Notes under the pieces: model-generated
Told to the model about the DNA's origin: nothing
Seen by the model: only the letters and a program-made list of their open reading frames with translations
The model's database searches: none
Assembly: GCA_910589015.1 (NCBI GenBank)
Contig: CAJUSA010000014.1
Location: 30,250-62,541, forward strand
Direction of reading: 5' to 3'
Origin: an uncultured Christensenellaceae bacterium
GTDB taxonomy: Bacteria; Bacillota; Clostridia; Christensenellales; Borkfalkiaceae
Length of the DNA stretch: 32,292 nt
In this document: one piece after another, positions 31,144 to 32,292 of the stretch
Position numbering within the stretch: the first letter of the stretch is position 1
Layout of the letters: each line of letters opens with the position of its first letter
Program-made: the position numbers and the translations under genes

Positions 31144-31160
31144 TTTTAACGGAATAGAAA

Positions 31161-31187
31161 AAACGGGCGATCATTGCCCGTTTTTTT
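31161..31187. terminator. Terminator at the end of the arabinan operon (bidirectional)
   Basis: Stem AAACGGGC / GCCCGTTT (31161-31168, 31176-31183), T7 to the right and A6 to the left. It separates the operon from the convergent small gene ending at 31225. Confidence 0.9.
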
Positions 31188-31224
31188 GTATACCGTTCAA
31201 GTCTATACCTTATTATATATAAGA

Positions 31225-31473
31225 TCATTCTTGTTGATCATTGTTCTCCGTTTCGCGGCGGATCGCCTCGTTTTCCTCGTCGCTGTTCATGTAATCGGTC
31301 GTGCGCTGCGCGGGTTCCGAACGCGTTTTACACAGCAGCATCGCGCCGCCGAACGCAAGCGCGGCGAAGAGATCGACGACAAGATAGATAATATCACAGA
31401 AGATCCCGATGGGAATGGCAGCCAATACGCACAAACAGGAAAGGATACAGAACACGATTCGCATGATTTTCAT
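31225..31473 (-). CDS. Small membrane protein of unknown function
   Basis: 82 residues. Two membrane helices (about 4-22, IMRIVFCILSCLCVLAAIPI; about 27-48, DIIYLVVDLFAALAFGGAML) and an acidic, Glu/Asn-rich tail (DEENEAIRRETENNDQQE). No family recognised. No ribosome site precedes the ATG at 31473; the promoter ends 6 bases before it, so a leaderless message is likely. An internal ATG at 31464 is possible but also lacks a ribosome site. Confidence 0.68.
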   Translation of the reverse strand: MKIMRIVFCILSCLCVLAAIPIGIFCDIIYLVVDLFAALAFGGAMLLCKTRSEPAQRTTDYMNSDEENEAIRRETENNDQQE

Positions 31474-31479
31474 GGGGAT

Positions 31480-31508
31480 ATTGTATCATAAAAGCATAAA
31501 ATAGACAA
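31480..31508 (-). promoter_or_regulatory. Promoter of the 82-residue gene, leaderless arrangement
   Basis: Minus strand: TTGTCT (31508-31503), 17 bases, TACAAT (31485-31480) with a TG one base upstream; the ATG is 6 bases after the -10. Confidence 0.7.
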
Positions 31509-31576
31509 CTTAAAACGAAATGAGACGAAAAACGAAAAAAATTTCAAAAATTCTTCAAAAAACAGGGAAAAAACGT

Positions 31577-31605
31577 TTGACTTCGTGTAAAAGTTGTGAT
31601 ATTAT
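31577..31605 (+). promoter_or_regulatory. rRNA promoter P1
   Basis: TTGACT (31577-31582), 17 bases, TATTAT (31600-31605) with TG one base upstream of the -10. It is preceded by ~60 bases of A/T runs that could act as an UP element. Confidence 0.82.
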
Positions 31606-31700
31606 ATGCAGGCTGTCTGCGAAAAAGGACAAGCGCAACAAACAATCGAAAAATTTTTTGAAAAAATTCAAAAAAAATCGAAAAAAGTTTGAAAAAACGC

Positions 31701-31730
31701 TTGACTTAATCTATGTGAGTGTGTTATGAT
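31701..31730 (+). promoter_or_regulatory. rRNA promoter P2
   Basis: TTGACT (31701-31706), 18 bases, TATGAT (31725-31730), TG one base upstream. The A-rich upstream tract resembles that of P1, so the pair looks like a tandem duplication. Confidence 0.82.
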
Positions 31731-31946
31731 AGACAAGCTCACTTCGCAACGAGGTCAGCACCGAACTGTTGTTCGGTTCACGCAGATTAAAAATAGAATA
31801 AGAAAGAAACGATTTTTTGTAACACAAAAAAACAGTTTCTGTCAATTTTTTTGAGAACATTAGTACTCAAAGCAAAGTCAGCAAAAAGCGATAACAAATT
31901 TTATTGTCGTCAGAGCCGTCGATGCGAAAGCGTCGACTTTGAACCA
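31731..31946 (+). other. rRNA leader region
   Basis: No gene. It holds a CCGAAC/GTTCGG hairpin with loop TGTT (about 31762-31777) and a hairpin GTCGATGC-GAAA-GCGTCGAC (31918-31937) with a GNRA tetraloop close to the mature 5' end. The remainder is AT-rich. A boxA antitermination site was not clear to me. Confidence 0.6.
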
Positions 31947-32292
31947 TTAACTTAAGAGTTTGATTCTGGCTCAGGATGAACGCTGGCGGCGTGCTTAACA
32001 CATGCAAGTCGAACGGATGCAAGGGGCTTGCTCCTTGCATTAGTGGCGGACGGGTGAGTAACGCGTGAGCAATCTGCCCATATCAGGGGGATAACAGTTA
32101 GAAATGACTGCTAATACCGCATATGACCACGAAAAGGCATCTTTTTGAGGTGAAAGATTTATCGGATATGGATGAGCTCGCGTCCCATTAGGCAGTTGGT
32201 GAGGTAACGGCCCACCAAACCTACGATGGGTAGCCGACCTTAGAGGGTGATCGGCCACATTGGAACTGAGACACGGTCCAAACTCCTACGGG
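31947..32292 (+). rRNA. rrs: 16S ribosomal RNA, 5' part (cut by window end)
   Basis: The universal AGAGTTTGAT..TGGCTCAG begins at 31955, followed by GAACGCTGGCGGCGTGC, GGCGGACGGGTGAGTAACGC and GAGACACGGTCC near the end. The mature 5' end is estimated from E. coli alignment as about 8 bases before AGAGTTTG. The sequence is Bacillota-like (Clostridia). The gene runs with the expected fork direction from the presumed origin. Confidence 0.97.

Noticed and set aside
31520..31729. 69-residue Lys-rich frame before the 16S gene
   Set aside because: Spans the A-rich upstream tracts and both rRNA promoters; composition follows the A runs and there is no ribosome site.
31474..31946. tRNA gene upstream of the 16S gene
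   Set aside because: No TTCGANNC arm or cloverleaf pattern seen in this AT-rich leader.
1..32292. Mobile element, prophage, toxin-antitoxin or defence island
   Set aside because: No transposase, integrase, phage or recognisable defence gene found; gene content is core chromosome plus one carbohydrate operon.

Overview
The window looks like the replication-origin region of a chromosome from an anaerobic, spore-forming-lineage Bacillota (Clostridia; a Christensenellales-like gut bacterium is my best guess, not proven). Evidence: near-consensus sigma-A promoters (TTGACA/17/TATAAT) with strong Shine-Dalgarno sites, an Oxa1-type YidC, KhpB/Jag, a YyaC-type sporulation protein, GTP-dependent PEP carboxykinase, an AdhE-like iron alcohol dehydrogenase and a Firmicute-like 16S rRNA start.

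Layout. 1-507 is non-coding and holds two copies of a 55-bp terminator-bearing repeat plus interspersed repeats. 508-12,316 is almost entirely minus strand: a membrane-linked MerR regulator, pckG, an unknown two-domain protein, a three-gene unknown envelope cluster (propeller-like protein, lipoprotein, small membrane protein), an iscS-iscU-iscR operon with a 29-bp palindromic operator over its promoter, and an NfeD-flotillin pair. Two plus-strand genes interrupt it (iron alcohol dehydrogenase; SLOG/YpsA-like protein). 12,919-13,611 is rsmG on the minus strand. 13,624-13,985 is the probable oriC: several DnaA-box-like 9-mers, a GC cluster, six DnaA-trio triplets and an AT-rich tract. To its right almost everything is on the plus strand: dnaN, rpmH, rnpA, yidD, yidC, jag, cvpA, two parS sites, ftsH, parA, parB, then a probable arabinan operon (very large lipoprotein binding protein, two permeases, GH43 arabinanase). 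The window ends in the first ~345 bases of a 16S rRNA gene with tandem promoters.

How it fits together. Gene orientation flips at about 13.6-14.0 kb: 12 of 14 genes to the left are minus and 14 of 17 protein genes to the right are plus. This agrees with a bidirectional origin there, with ParB and parS 6-10 kb away. dnaA itself is absent. dnaN, normally on the opposite side of dnaA from rpmH, is directly upstream of rpmH, so the classical origin gene order has been reshuffled. rsmG and a small membrane protein gene have promoters placed so that transcription would start at the start codon (leaderless mRNAs). No phage, transposase, CRISPR array or defence island was seen.

Most worth following up: the reorganised origin, the unusual YidC with a ~230-residue extracytoplasmic loop and a Lys at the groove position, the Isc operator, the leader terminator before the arabinan operon, and the unknown three-gene envelope cluster.
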